Source: Aquatica leii
Lineage: Eukaryota; Arthropoda; Insecta; Coleoptera; Lampyridae
Length of the DNA: 64,000 nt
Direction of reading: 5' to 3'
Assembly: GCA_035610365.1 (NCBI GenBank)
Contig: CM069432.1
Coordinates: 12,524,001 to 12,588,000 of the forward strand
The notes below the pieces were generated by a model. It made no database searches. It saw nothing but the letters and a program-made list of their open reading frames with translations, and was not told the DNA's origin. How positions within the stretch are numbered: position 1 is the first letter of the stretch; every line of letters starts with the position of its first letter. The translations under genes and the position numbers were made by a program. Positions 39,431-50,321 of the stretch are shown piece by piece.

Positions 39431-41599
39431 AGCATTGAAGTCAGTCTAGTATCAAGAGTAAGTACCAGATATTTGACTTCTTTTGTCATCTAGAGCGTAA
39501 CTCCGTACATCGTAGGTAGTTTTATGTCATCCGTTTTCCGTCGTTTGGTAAACGGAACAATTGGCGTTTTAGTTGGGTTCACTGATAATCCCTCTTTTTT
39601 CCATCATTTTTCGACGGTGTTTAGTGCACTTTGCATTATGTTCGATACAGTTGCCCCAAACTTCCCGTTTGTGATAATGGTGAGATCGTCGGCGTAACCT
39701 AAAGCAAACACCCCGCCGTCTTCTAGTTCCTGTAGTAGGTCGTCCATGACAAGGCACTACAGTAGGGGTGATAGCATCCGCCAGCCACTTTGGCTCCCAC
39801 AGTGCTACCGTACAAAGTAGCTGTTACCGTCCGATTCCTGAGCATTGAGTTGACCTAGTTTCGGACTAGAGGTGTGATTCCTTTTTTCTCTATTGCCCTT
39901 GCAATTGAGGTGAAGGTAGTATCGTCAAATGCTCCTTCAATATCTAGAACAGCACCCAATGCAATATCATCGTATTGGATTGCATTTTCGCATCTGCTTA
40001 CTAGTTGGTAAATTGCTAGCTCGCAAGTATACTGGTTTTGGTGCAGAGGCGAAGCCTTTAGTGTCTCGTCCCGTATATTCCTGTCAACTACTTTTTCAAG
40101 TAGTTTTAAGATTAAGAAGTTACGCTGATCGGTCTGTACCTCGATCTCCCTGGCTTTGGTATAAATACCACCTTGACAATCCGCTAGCTGTTTGGTATGT
40201 GCGAAAGTGCTAAGCTGCTTCTAAGAATATAGCATACAGCGCTTCGAAGAGCAGCAAATCCTTTTTGCAGCATGATGGGATAAATTCCACCGGCTCCTGG
40301 AGACTGAAAGGGTTTAAACGTATTAACTCCTCATTCTAGGTTTTTAGAATTTATTATTTTTCTCGCTAAGTCCCAGTTCCTTTTGGGTGTCCGTTTGTTT
40401 GGTACCTCTAGGTCTTGGTGCTTAGGAACTTCAGTTAACGACGAACCCGGGAAATGTTTTTGCAGTAGTTCTTGCAAAGTATCTTCAACCGAGTCTATAA
40501 ACTATCCGTTTTCGGTCAGCAAAGAACCAATGTTTCCAGTGCGGTCTTTGCTCAGAGGTTTTTGAAGTCGAGAGCTTGTAGGTTCGTTTTCTACGTCCCT
40601 ACAGTACCTTCTCCATGAGTCTCTCTTTGCCTTTTTAATGGCATTGTTGTATGTTGTGAAGCTGGTTTTGTATTCATTCCAGTCTCCGCTTTTTTTTTGG
40701 CTGTATTAAATAGCCTTCTGGAGCGTGCCATTGCTTTGTCAAGCTCCTTGTTCCAACAAGTTATTGTGTTGGGGGTTCGTTTGACAGTTTTTTGGCAGCT
40801 AGCCTCAAATGCGGATTTTAATGAATTAACAATACTATCCGTCATTAGTTCTAGCTCGTGCGTTGATTTTGCAACTGTAGGACAGTCCCTGATTTGGTCC
40901 GCTAAAGTTTAGTTGAACAAATCCCAGTCGGTTTTTCTCGGGTTCTCTGTCTGATTCTATGTTGAATCGAATGTATCTATGATCAGATAAAGAAGGTTCA
41001 TCTGATACATGCCACATTTTTATCACTTTGCTCGCTTTTGGACTAGCAAGCGTAAAGTCAATAACTTTACTGCGCGGCACGGTTATAAACGTAGGCGCAT
41101 GTCCGTTATTTATTATGTCTAAATAATCTTTTAAAATAAATTCTAAAAGGTTTTCACCTCTTGAATTTGTATTTGTGCTCTCCCACAAGGTGTGGTGTGC
41201 GTTAGCATCACATCCAAGAATCAGCGGTTTGTTGGCCCCACTGTTCTGTGGATTTCCTCCGGCGACGCCGATCCTGTCTGGTCGTAGGGGAGGTAACCGG
41301 ATCCGATAATGAACTCTCTCCGGTTGCCTTCCTCTACTACAGATATTTTAGCTGCCACTAGGTCTCTAGAACATAAATCCCACAATGGCATTAAGTTTAG
41401 TGCATTTTTTACAATAATGCATGTGTGAGGGTTGTGCACAAGCTAGGCCGCAAGCAGCCACCTACCTGGACAGTTCAACCTTTTTATTGTTTCTTTGTGG
41501 ATCTATGGCTTCTGGACAAGAGCGATGTTAATGTCGTGTGTCACGATATAAGCACTGAGGGCCGCTAAGGCTGCTCTACAGTGATGTATGTTTATTTGA

Positions 41600-42080
41600 A
41601 CCACTTTCAGCATTAGATTTGCCGTCAGCAAGTTCTTTCTGGTTCTGGATTTACATCCATTGCCTCGTGAACATCCCTTGTAGCATCCGGTTCTTTGCTG
41701 TCCTTTTTGGAGTCGGCCAGCGGCCGAAGAGTGATCCTTGAAAATCTAAGGTGGAATTGGTTGGTTGATGCTTCCACCTTCTCCCAGGACTCCTTGTCCA
41801 TAAACAGGGCGTATTGGGTTCCTTTAAGATCTGGTTAGAGCCACCCTCCACGTTTCGGTACTGATGTTGTTTTGTAACGATATTCTTTTTAATAGGGTGG
41901 CCGGTTCCAGTGCTGTTCCCGGGACCCAAGTGATAACCTTCTTGGGTGCAGGAAGGTCTTTGAGATAGATAATCTCTAGTTCCCTATCCTCCCTCAGGTT
42001 AAAGGTGGGCAACGACTCACAGGTTATAAGTCCAATCGACTTTGGCAATAAGCTCCTGTGAACGGCCAAAAGGGTATCAG
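41600..42080 (-). pseudogene. ORF1 C-terminal part, broken non-LTR element
   Basis: Minus frames read LPKSIGLITCESLPTF, DLPAPKKVITWVPGTALEP, LQNNISTETWRVAL, then (shifted) QYALFMDKESWEKVE. This pattern of VITWVPG.. and TWRV.. resembles the DUF4780-type domain in ORF1 of several insect non-LTR elements; the call is from memory of the pattern. Its N-terminal partner lies on the far side of the R1-like insertion. Confidence 0.55.
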
Positions 42081-42160
42081 GTAACAGTTCTTTCTCCAGC
42101 CGGCACTACACGAGCGTCGCTCTGTCGCGCTCTACCTCCCCTACTCCTTCAGCCTCCGCC

Positions 42161-43336
42161 ATGGAGGCTGAATCTGCCTCATCCAAGCGTCGTCGTGAAG
42201 ACGACGATGACGAAATCCTTTCTGATACCTCGCCTGACAGCATGGAATCATCCTTTGACGCCGATATCCTACGTCTGACGAAAGTAATCTCCGCCAGTAA
42301 GATTACGACTTCTCGTCAATCAGAGATGATTGACATTGTTAGCAGGCTTCAAGCGACTTTCAGAAAATCCATGATCTCCCGTCGCGTTACGCAGCAAACT
42401 GCTGACATCGCCAGTACCTTGGCTGAGGTCCAATCAGCTTTGCATAACGTTTCAGCCAAGCTATCCACAACTGCCATTGCTGCACCTCCTGCCCAGCTAT
42501 CCTATGCCCAAGCGGCACGTTCTAAACTCGTTGAGAAGGTCAAAGTACCTTCGGGAAAATCTGTCTCTCCTATTTCTCGCTCGACTGTAGTTATTGTTCC
42601 CAAACCTGACTCCCCCCTTAAAACTGCCGACGAGACGAAGACGACTTTGATGAAAGTCCTGGACCCGCAAAAGTATGGCCTCAGACTCGACAGAGTGACC
42701 AAAACGGGCAAAAGCACGATACGTCTCGAATCCGAGAAAACGGACTTAACTAAAATCCCTTCCGATATCCTCGACAAAGCCGGTCTTGTGGTCAAGCCCC
42801 AAGGCAAATCGTTACCCAGACTTTCCCTCATAAACGTTCCGACTAACCTCTCCCCTGAGCAGGTGAAAGAGGCTATAATATCCCAAAATTTTCATGACGC
42901 CTCTGATGAGGTACTCCATCTGGCCAACCAACATCTCAAAGCACTTTTCCGTTTCGGTCCTAGAGACCAACCCAACGGCAATTGGATCGTTGAGGTCCAT
43001 GCCGAAGTTCGGCGATACCTTTTGGCATCGCGTCGCGTGTACATAGCGTGGAATGCGTGTAGGGTCAATGACCACATCCGGGTTACTCGCTGTTTTAATT
43101 GCCAGAAATATGGCCACCACTTGAGCGACTGTAAAAGCGAGTTACAGTGCGGCCACTGTGCTGAAAAGCACGATACAAAAGCATGCCCAAACCTGGAAAG
43201 AGACCCTACATGCGCCAACTGCGTTTGCTTTGGCCATAAAGGAAACATCGTCCGACATAAAGCCATCTCCAACACCTGCCCAGCCTACCTGAAAAGGCTC
43301 GACGCCAAAATCTCAAACACCGATTATGGACTTTAA
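42161..43336 (+). CDS. R1-like ORF1 (Gag-like nucleic-acid-binding protein)
   Basis: 391 codons from ATG 42161 (CGCCATGG context) to TAA 43336. N-terminal third acidic then helical (LSDTSPDSMESSFDADI). A middle region includes LSLINVPTNLSPEQVKEAI. The C-terminus has three cysteine/histidine knuckles from residue 311: CFNCQKYGHHLSDC, CGHCAEKHDTKAC and a third starting CANCVCFGH. Such proteins coat element RNA and guide the ribonucleoprotein to its target. The stop overlaps the ORF2 start by 11 bases in a different frame, so ORF2 is probably made by re-initiation. No internal stop or frameshift, so it looks functional. Confidence 0.9.
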   Translation: MEAESASSKRRREDDDDEILSDTSPDSMESSFDADILRLTKVISASKITTSRQSEMIDIVSRLQATFRKSMISRRVTQQTADIASTLAEVQSALHNVSAKLSTTAIAAPPAQLSYAQAARSKLVEKVKVPSGKSVSPISRSTVVIVPKPDSPLKTADETKTTLMKVLDPQKYGLRLDRVTKTGKSTIRLESEKTDLTKIPSDILDKAGLVVKPQGKSLPRLSLINVPTNLSPEQVKEAIISQNFHDASDEVLHLANQHLKALFRFGPRDQPNGNWIVEVHAEVRRYLLASRRVYIAWNACRVNDHIRVTRCFNCQKYGHHLSDCKSELQCGHCAEKHDTKACPNLERDPTCANCVCFGHKGNIVRHKAISNTCPAYLKRLDAKISNTDYGL

Positions 43337-46300
43337 GGACACTCAATTAACTTTGAGGTTTGCGCAAGTGAATCTTCGCAATTCACGTGTTGCGACTTTC
43401 GAAGCAATGAGTTTCTCCTCTGACAACAATATAGACATACTACTGACTCAAGAGCCTTACGTGTTTAGCTCAGGTTCAGGGTACAAGCTCGCTGGTGCGA
43501 CTGTACCCTTCAACAGGATTGCCGCATCCTCTTCTATGCGGTATTACTCGGCTATTGTTTTCAAGAGTTCGAAGCCCGTCGGAGTGGTAACACTCAGCCA
43601 CTTAACTAACGACTGCAATGCAGTTACCATGGTAACGGTTGGAAACACCTCCTTGGCAATCGTCGGCGTTTATTGGCCGCCGAGTGAGGATGTTCGTATT
43701 CATCTCCAACACTTGGATAAAATTCTGGACGAACTAAGAGGCACTCCCATTATCATAGCAGGTGACTTCAATTCGAAATCGCCGCTTTGGCACTCCCCGG
43801 TGACCGACGAACGGGGACGATGTGTTGAGAACCTCGTGGGTGAACGCGACCTCTGTGTTGTTAACGAACCTAATCAACCTTCCACTTTCGCTAGCCATTT
43901 AGGCTCAACGAATATAGATGTCACTTTAGCTTCTCCTGGGTTAGCCAGGAAAATAGTAGACTGGCGAGTTATACCTGATATTATAGAAAGTGATCACCGA
44001 CTGATACGGTTCGAGTTAACCGTCAATGCCCCGAACCTAGTACCTATCCCTAAAAGAATCCTTGACTTTAAACGCATAGATCCTGTTCGCCTGAATAATG
44101 CTATCACTAAAGCAATTCCTTCATACCTTCCACGTGGTGCTCTGTGCCACGATCCAAGATCTGTAGACGCTCTCATTGATAAGTTGACCAGGATGATCCT
44201 CTACTCTTGTCAAAATGGCTTGAATAGCATACGCTCAAAATCTAGAGCTGGTGTACCGTGGTGGAGTCCTAAGTTAGATAGGCTAAAGCGAGCGGTGCGT
44301 TGTTTGCGAAAACACCACCAAAAAGCCCCTGCCGACGTAAAACCTCAATGGCTTGCCTCATATAAGGCCGCGCTTCACCGGTACAAACTGGCAGTGAAGA
44401 CAGCGAAGTATAGCTCCTGGCAAAGTTTTGTTGAAAAAAGCCTGGCAACGAGTCCTTGGGGGTTAGTTTACAGGTTAACCTCCCGAAAGTTCCTGTCGAT
44501 CCAACCGTGCTCAAATGTTAAAGACGGCGACAGATACACTATCTCAGAACTGGACACAATTAAAGTTATAGTTTCCTCTTTATTTCCAGACGACGATCCA
44601 TCGACGGACAATGCCTATCATTCCCAAATAAGATCCAAAACTCTATTGCTAAGTAATTCCCGACAGGACTGGGTGGTCACAAGCGACGATTTAGCCGCGG
44701 TGGCTAGCAAAATCCCTAAGAATAAAGCTCCTGGACTTGACGGAATACACGGTAACGTTTTGCGAACGGTTGTTCTAGATTCTCTCTTATCAACGATCGT
44801 TGACCTGTTCAACTCGTGCATAAAAATTGGTTATTTTCCTACCAGCTGGAAAGCTGGTAAGCTGATCACTATTCTCAAGCCCGGAAAAAAGGATCTCGCC
44901 AACCCTAACTCGTATCGTCCGATAACTTTGTTATCAGAACTAGGAAAACTCTTCGAAAGGACACTTTTGAAAAAGATACACGACGACATTCCGCCAAATA
45001 TATTATTCCATCCTAGTCAATATGGCTTCGTTCCTGGCAAAACGACGACTGACGCCGCCCGTCGATTAATGACTATTGTACAATCGAACGTTTCCAAGTA
45101 CAGACTAGCTATTTTCATAGACATTTCTGGAGCGTTCAATAACGTGTGGTGGCCCTCTATAATCGAAGCTCTCCTCGTTAAGAGAGTACCTACTGACGCT
45201 ACGCGCGTCATTCGTAGCTATTTGTCGAATAGATCGATAACTTACTCTGCGAACGTTTCACGTTCAACCTTCACCAAACGACTGACGAAGGGCTGTCCAC
45301 AAGGCTCGGTTTTTGGGCCGACCTTGTGGAACTTGGTTGTAAACGATCTCCTAGACAAAGACGTACCAGCAGACTGCGACATTTTCGCTTATGCGGATGA
45401 CATAACAGTCACGGTATCCGCAAATTCCAGACGAGACTTGGAGGCAAAATCCAACACTTGCCTAAATATTGTGACTAGCTGGGCTGGCAGCAATAAACTA
45501 AGTATCTCTGCAGACAAGACTAAGTACATGGTTTTTGGCTCTACACTAAGACGAGATCCTTCACTGCGCCTCCACGATATTCCTGTCCGTAGGGTTTTCG
45601 AATTCAAGTACCTCGGACTATTGCTCGACGACAAGCTGAGTTTTGTAAAACATTGCGCTTTCGTGGTTGACAAGTGTAAGAGTGTCTTGCACTTGTTCTA
45701 CAAATACTCACGTTTAAAATGGAACCTACACAAAAAACATCTTGCGAATATCTTCGACAATGCAGTCATTCCCATGCTCACCTATGGCTTAGACATTTGG
45801 TACCATAGACTTCGACATTCCCACGTGGTCAGGAAACTGGCCTCGCTCCAATCCTTATTCCTGAGAACTATCCTAGGGGCGTATCGCACCGTTCCCGTCG
45901 ATACCCTCTGTGTTATTTCTAAACATCCTCCCCTACATCTCCTATTGCCGGAAATCTACTGCACCAAAGTTCTTCGCAAGGCTGGCTCGTGCAATTTCCT
46001 TGACCAGCACGTTTCAAACGACGATTTTCCGTCCTTTTCAGCGGCCAAGCGTCACTTAAAGGTCTTGATCTTGGGTGAATGGCAGCGGCTGTGGGACACT
46101 TCCCATAAAGGGCGTAATGCCTATTCTATTATCCCAAATATCCTTACCTGGGTCAGAATGCCCCACGTCCCTGGACGAGAGGCCGTCCAAATCCTGTCTT
46201 CACACGGCGGATTCCGTTGCCATCTAAAGCGCATTAGCGTCTTAGATGATGACAAGTGTCCGTCGTGCGGCGTTCCTGACACTCCGGCGCATCGGATTCT

Positions 46301-46445
46301 CGCTTGTCCCGAATTCGATGATGATCGGAGTGCCCTGTCTTCCATTGTCAACCCCTACCCCGACTCCCCTCAGGCCATCCTCGAACTGGTGCCTGATGTA
46401 AATATTTATAGACCTTTCGCAAAGAGAGACCAGAGCCTACAATAA
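43326..46445 (+). CDS. R1-like ORF2: APE endonuclease plus reverse transcriptase
   Basis: 1039 uninterrupted codons. Endonuclease residues about 1-230: LTQEPYV (metal-binding glutamate), IIAGDFNSKSPLWHS (catalytic aspartate and asparagine) and SDHRLIRFEL (catalytic histidine). RT residues about 440-760: KAPGLDGIHGNVLR, SYRPITLLSELGKLFER, FIDISGAFNNVWW, CPQGSVFGPTLWNLVV and YADD at 689-692. The C-terminal cysteine motif at 978 on (CPSCGVPDTPAHRILAC) is typical of R1/jockey-type elements. It nicks target DNA and copies its RNA there. All catalytic residues I can check are present. Confidence 0.92.
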   Translation: MDFKDTQLTLRFAQVNLRNSRVATFEAMSFSSDNNIDILLTQEPYVFSSGSGYKLAGATVPFNRIAASSSMRYYSAIVFKSSKPVGVVTLSHLTNDCNAVTMVTVGNTSLAIVGVYWPPSEDVRIHLQHLDKILDELRGTPIIIAGDFNSKSPLWHSPVTDERGRCVENLVGERDLCVVNEPNQPSTFASHLGSTNIDVTLASPGLARKIVDWRVIPDIIESDHRLIRFELTVNAPNLVPIPKRILDFKRIDPVRLNNAITKAIPSYLPRGALCHDPRSVDALIDKLTRMILYSCQNGLNSIRSKSRAGVPWWSPKLDRLKRAVRCLRKHHQKAPADVKPQWLASYKAALHRYKLAVKTAKYSSWQSFVEKSLATSPWGLVYRLTSRKFLSIQPCSNVKDGDRYTISELDTIKVIVSSLFPDDDPSTDNAYHSQIRSKTLLLSNSRQDWVVTSDDLAAVASKIPKNKAPGLDGIHGNVLRTVVLDSLLSTIVDLFNSCIKIGYFPTSWKAGKLITILKPGKKDLANPNSYRPITLLSELGKLFERTLLKKIHDDIPPNILFHPSQYGFVPGKTTTDAARRLMTIVQSNVSKYRLAIFIDISGAFNNVWWPSIIEALLVKRVPTDATRVIRSYLSNRSITYSANVSRSTFTKRLTKGCPQGSVFGPTLWNLVVNDLLDKDVPADCDIFAYADDITVTVSANSRRDLEAKSNTCLNIVTSWAGSNKLSISADKTKYMVFGSTLRRDPSLRLHDIPVRRVFEFKYLGLLLDDKLSFVKHCAFVVDKCKSVLHLFYKYSRLKWNLHKKHLANIFDNAVIPMLTYGLDIWYHRLRHSHVVRKLASLQSLFLRTILGAYRTVPVDTLCVISKHPPLHLLLPEIYCTKVLRKAGSCNFLDQHVSNDDFPSFSAAKRHLKVLILGEWQRLWDTSHKGRNAYSIIPNILTWVRMPHVPGREAVQILSSHGGFRCHLKRISVLDDDKCPSCGVPDTPAHRILACPEFDDDRSALSSIVNPYPDSPQAILELVPDVNIYRPFAKRDQSLQ

Positions 46446-46882
46446 GAATTGAGTTTTATTTTCTAACGATTTTGCATGGTTTTGTTATTTTCCTACAAGT
46501 ATGCTATGGCAAAGTAGGTATTTAGTTTTTATTATTATTAATAGCATGAATTTAATTTAGAATCTTTTATTTCAGTATTTTTATTTTAAATAACCTTTTA
46601 GTTTCTTTCCGCCGTAGCTGCTTAATTAACTCTGCCTCTCTTAGTTCCCTTACAAGTTTCTAAGTCCTATTCCTACCTACTTGGTTTTATGCCTTAGAAG
46701 CGAGGATAAGCCGTAAGGCAGGTGCCTCGCTGAACCGCGTGCTCTCATAGCACGTACCGATACCTAGCCCATCCGACAAGTCTAACTAGATTTTCCTTTT
46801 AACGACACTTTCCATACTCTTACCTATCCTTCTTGTGGCGAACTTGTACCAAGCAAGTTCGGGTGGTTTGGTGGGTCCACAT

Positions 46883-46929
46883 CCTCCTCCTCCTCCTCCT
46901 CCTCCTCCTCCTCCTCCTCCTCCTCCTCC
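46883..46929. repeat. (TCC)n microsatellite at the 3' end of the R1-like element
   Basis: Nearly 16 uninterrupted TCC units directly at the junction between the 3' region of the element and the interrupted ORF1. It probably arose as the element tail, as many R1-clade elements end in simple repeats. Confidence 0.9.
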
Positions 46930-46934
46930 CTCAG

Positions 46935-47700
46935 TGGTTTTTTAATATTTGACCTGCTGACTAGCCACTCTCTGGTTGCGTCGTTTGCGCACGTTATTTT
47001 CAGAAATCCCCCTTTATGGGTACATTTCTGAAAACGCGGAGAAGCTTATCCCTTCTCCAATTCGTCAATCCATCGAAGTATCGAGGTTTTTATTACTTCG
47101 GATTCTTCAGGACTGATGGTGTTTTTAGGGAACCCTTTTGCTATAATTGCAAGAGCAATTCCCTTCGGAGTGTCCCTGAATGTCTTTTTTGGGGTTTCTT
47201 CGACTCCTCGACTACGCTTTACCGGTCGTTTTTGTGACAGCGGTGTGCTACTGCTAGAAAGGTTGCGTTTTTGCGGCCCTGTTCCGGCAGTGTCGCTGTT
47301 GCGTTCCTGACGTGCCCGCCTTTGCTTCTTGCATAGCTGGGTTTCGCTGTTGCGTCCCAGTCATTGAAGTGGAACCGGTTGCTTGCGCTCCCAATTCTCT
47401 TTGTTTTTTAAGCTTTCGCCTTGCCGCCCCCGAAAGCTTTTTGGGCTTTTCGGGTTCGCGCTCAGCATCAGCCGTTATTTTTGGGTTCTGCTCAGAGTCT
47501 ACGTCTTTTAAAATTTGGGTCGATGGTTCCATATATGTTTCCACGAGTGCGGAAGAAAAGAACGTCGCCGTGCGCAGTGCCCCGATACGCACGGAAGGCT
47601 ATATACAACGGGGTTCGTCTGGTGCCCCGAGGTTAGAACCAGTGACGACTGGTCTTCTATCCAGTCACGCATCTATCGGCCTGGTCCTTTCCACCTTAGA
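46935..47700 (-). pseudogene. ORF1 N-terminal part, broken non-LTR element
   Basis: Frame 47592-47254 has a basic KKLSGAARRKLKKQRELGAQ motif seen in DUF4780-type ORF1 proteins. The frames that follow include PEESEVIKTSILRWIDELEKG, GGFLKITCANDATREWLVS and NIKKPLR up to the insertion point. The two halves of ORF1 are now separated by 4.8 kb. The sequence to the right, 47710-48060, is presumed 5' UTR with no gene. Confidence 0.6.
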
Positions 47701-48117
47701 TTTATGTTTTTGATGAGGTTGTCTCCTCTAGGTTCAGACAATTAAGCCAAGACCCCCCAGCACTGCTTGCTCGTGAGACATATCCACAGCAGCAAGAGGT
47801 TTGGGTTTGGCTGCCGTGATTGCTGATCAAGGTCAGCAGAGCAGCGGCAGTCATCGTTATCCTAGTGTTGGCTCTTGCCACGACACTACAGATTGAGCTG
47901 AGAAAGCTGGTTCTCGTGACAGTAGTATTGGAGTACGTACGGATTTTAGGCCGCGACTCCAATACCTGCCAAGGTAAACAGCAGCTGGTGAAGCTGCGTA
48001 CCGTTACATCCTATTTATCCTCCTATCCACCACCTGGAGACGCGCCCGATAGGTAGTTCAACCCACGTGTTGAGTTAGGGAAGGGAAGACGGAGAGTGAA
48101 TATACTTAAAACGAGCT

Positions 48118-48539
48118 ACCTTTTTGGTTCAGATGGCTGCTCTCGGACCCCTGTTTGGATTGAGTTCCAACTAGAACTAACGTTTTGCCGTTGCGGGCTC
48201 GGTTTTATAACGAACGGTTCAAAGAAAGAAAAACGATTTTTAAGCGGGGATAACAAGCGCTCTGATGCGCGTTTGTTAATCGGGCGGAATTCTCTTCGAT
48301 TATTTATTTACCACCTAAATACTTGTAATTAATACAATTTTATACTAATAAACAAATATAAATTAGTTTTAATACTAACAAAAATTAAATAAATACGTAA
48401 CGCTTCGTTAATACAGAATATAAATAAGTAGCGGTTAAGAAATACAATCTTAACATTAACCAAAATATAATAAATAAGTGACGGTTTGTTAATACAGTCT
48501 TAATCTAACAACAAAATTAAATTAGTAACGGTTCGTTAC
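48118..48539 (+). repeat. LTR 3' fragment of the second Gypsy family
   Basis: Matches 32590-32946: GCGGGGATAACA.GCGCTCTGA, an AT-rich middle and the identical end AACGGTTCGTTACA. It contains near-repeats of ..AACG.TTCGTTAATACAG... It is truncated on the left and directly abuts Gypsy copy 3 on the right. Confidence 0.7.
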
Positions 48540-48559
48540 AGGTTCTTTGGATATATTTG

Positions 48560-49573
48560 ATCTTTTTTTCTAGTCGTTGACAATGGCTACAGTTTGTCGG
48601 ACATGGTCTTCTGGACAAAGCATTAGCGTTCCGATAACTGCTTCCGGCACGGTGTTCTGTATCATAGTCATATTTTCTCAATACATCTTGCTACGTGACC
48701 TTTCGAATTACGAAACTGCAATAGCCATTTTAATGCGCCTTGGTTCTTCTTTAGTAAAAATTTGTATCCATACAGGTATTTATAAAAGTGCTCTATGAAC
48801 TTAAGGACTGCTAACAGTTTTCTTCTAGTCGCGCAGTAATTTCTCTCTGGTCTTGGCAAAACTTTCTTAAAATATGGGATGACTTTTTCTTGTCTATCTT
48901 GTATTTGTGAAAGAACTCCGCGTACGGCCAGATTACTTCAATCGGTATTCAAAACTAATTTCTCATTTTCTCTTAGATAACTTAAAATCGGTGAAGTGAC
49001 TAAGGCCTGTTTTTAGTTGATGGGAAGCGTTTTCGCAGTTTTGATTCCATATAAATTCTGCTTTTTCTTCTGTCAATTTAAAGGTTTGATAATATTGGCA
49101 AATCAGGATACAAATCGTCTATAGTAGTTGCACAACCCAAGTAAACTGCGAACCTGCAGCTTGTCGATTGGTTTTGGTCAAGGCACTGCTCGGACTTTGT
49201 CTGGGTCAGTCTATTTCATCTCTAGATTCAAGTTGTTTAAATGTTCTTCAAATGATTTTCCAAACATAATTACGTCATCTAGATAAACCAGGCACATCCT
49301 TGCAAGATTGTTTCCATTAATCGCCTAAACGTTGTAGTAGCGTTACACAGGCGAAAGGGCATAACAGTGAACTACCTCAGACCAGTTAGTTTGTAAACGC
49401 TGTCTTTTTACTGCCCTTGGGTTCCAATTCTACATGCCAGTAACCACTCTTTAAATCCAACGTGGTAAACCATTAGGATCTTGACAGGGATGTCTAAATT
49501 ATTATCAACGTCAGTTCTTTTTTTAGAACACAAGCTTGATACTGCTGGATTAACGCTTTAACTTTTGCCAGCT
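48560..49573 (-). pseudogene. Inverted RT and RNase H part, Gypsy copy 3
   Basis: Minus-strand similarity to copy 2 from QLAKVKALIQ (49573, just upstream of RT) through the RT core to RNase H (RPERNYCATRRKLLAVLKFI, 48859-48668) and the following linker to about 48560. Frameshifts throughout. Confidence 0.76.
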
Positions 49574-49608
49574 GTAAGGGAAAGAGTTTTTCTGATGGTT
49601 TGGTGTTT

Positions 49609-50321
49609 TGTTAGAATTACATTCTGACTAAGGCCGCAACTTTGAGTCTGCGCTGGTTCAAAAAGTTTCCGATTGTTGGGAATTAAGAAAACTAGGACGA
49701 TGCTTCCTCCATCCTTGTTCTGATGGCATGGTTCAACGGATGAATTGAACAATGGGAAAGTACTTAACCAAAGTAGTGTCCAAACACCAAAGAGATTGGT
49801 ATTAGTACTTGCATATTTTCCGATCATCTGTTCGCAAAATCACAGGCCAAACACCATCCAGTGTCATGCGCGGTTGCGAAATACGTCTGTCACGCGACCT
49901 CCAATTTGAACGAAGACCGAAAGAAGAAGTTGCTGGAGAAGATTACGTCAGCAAGCTAAACGAAGTACATGAAGTCCTTTGTAAAAACACACAAATTGCT
50001 AGCGACAGGATGAAGACCACATATGACGTCAAGGCATAAAACGGTGTGTTTCAACCTGGCGACATGGTGTGGTTGTATAATCTCTAAAAAAGACGTGATT
50101 TGTCGCCTAAGCTGCAGAGGCAATAAAAAGGTCCTTATAAATTCGTTACCGAGAGGTAACCTAAAAGTGGCTTACATCGATCGTCTAGTTCCGTTTGCTA
50201 ACAATAACAACGTTACGCAAACCCAGATTGGAACAAGGGTAATCACAAGCAGAATCAGAAATCAAGTCGATGGAACAGACTTCGATAAGTTTATGAGCAT
50301 GTACGAGGTTCTGGAAAGGTT
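49609..50321 (+). pseudogene. Integrase C-terminal half, Gypsy copy 3
   Basis: Plus strand. It starts inside the core near the second catalytic aspartate (AATTACATTCTGACTAAGG, where copy 2 has the HSDQG codons) and continues through the GPY/F region. The tail frame is open 50023-50321 and ends FDKFMSMYEVLERF, homologous to the copy 2 tail that precedes the TGA. In this copy the tail codon corresponding to the copy 2 stop is not a stop. Confidence 0.76.

Larger units (their letters stand above)
36423..41440 (-). pseudogene. ORF2 of the broken non-LTR element (EN, RT, RNase H)
   Basis: Endonuclease end about 41440-40835 (VIDFTLASPKASKV and SDHRYIRFNI, the APE-type histidine region). RT about 40800-39480 and 38143-37150 in several frames (YADD-like GYADDLTII near 39690). 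RNase H at 37145-36831 (GKYASTFQAKVATIDWC, ISIMSDSQAALLAL, WIPKDQN and ADALAKKG). Final C-rich segment CRGCLEDDETPQHLLCKC at about 36560. The order and RNase H fit jockey/I-type elements. Many stops; inactive. Confidence 0.78.
42085..46929 (+). mobile_element. R1-clade-like non-LTR retrotransposon, coding-intact
   Basis: Two long undamaged ORFs, a short 5' region (about 42085-42160), a 440-base 3' region and a (TCC)n tail at 46883-46929. It is inserted in the opposite orientation into ORF1 of the broken non-LTR element, so it is younger than its host element. No RNase H, as expected for R1-type elements. Exact borders and target duplication were not resolved. Confidence 0.85.
36355..48070 (-). 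mobile_element. Non-LTR retrotransposon (R1/jockey-like), broken by three insertions
   Basis: On the minus strand the order is ORF1 start (47700-46935), [R1-like insertion 46929-42085], ORF1 end (42080-41600), endonuclease, RT, [solo LTR C], [hAT MITE], RNase H, and a zinc-finger-like end at 36423. Pieces on either side of each insertion are collinear. The right border is near 48070, where an LTR fragment begins. The frame is broken many times. Confidence 0.8.

Noticed and set aside
47312..47745. Plus-strand frames over the ORF1 start of the broken non-LTR element
   Set aside because: The minus strand has the recognisable basic ORF1 motif; the plus frames overlap each other and have no motif.
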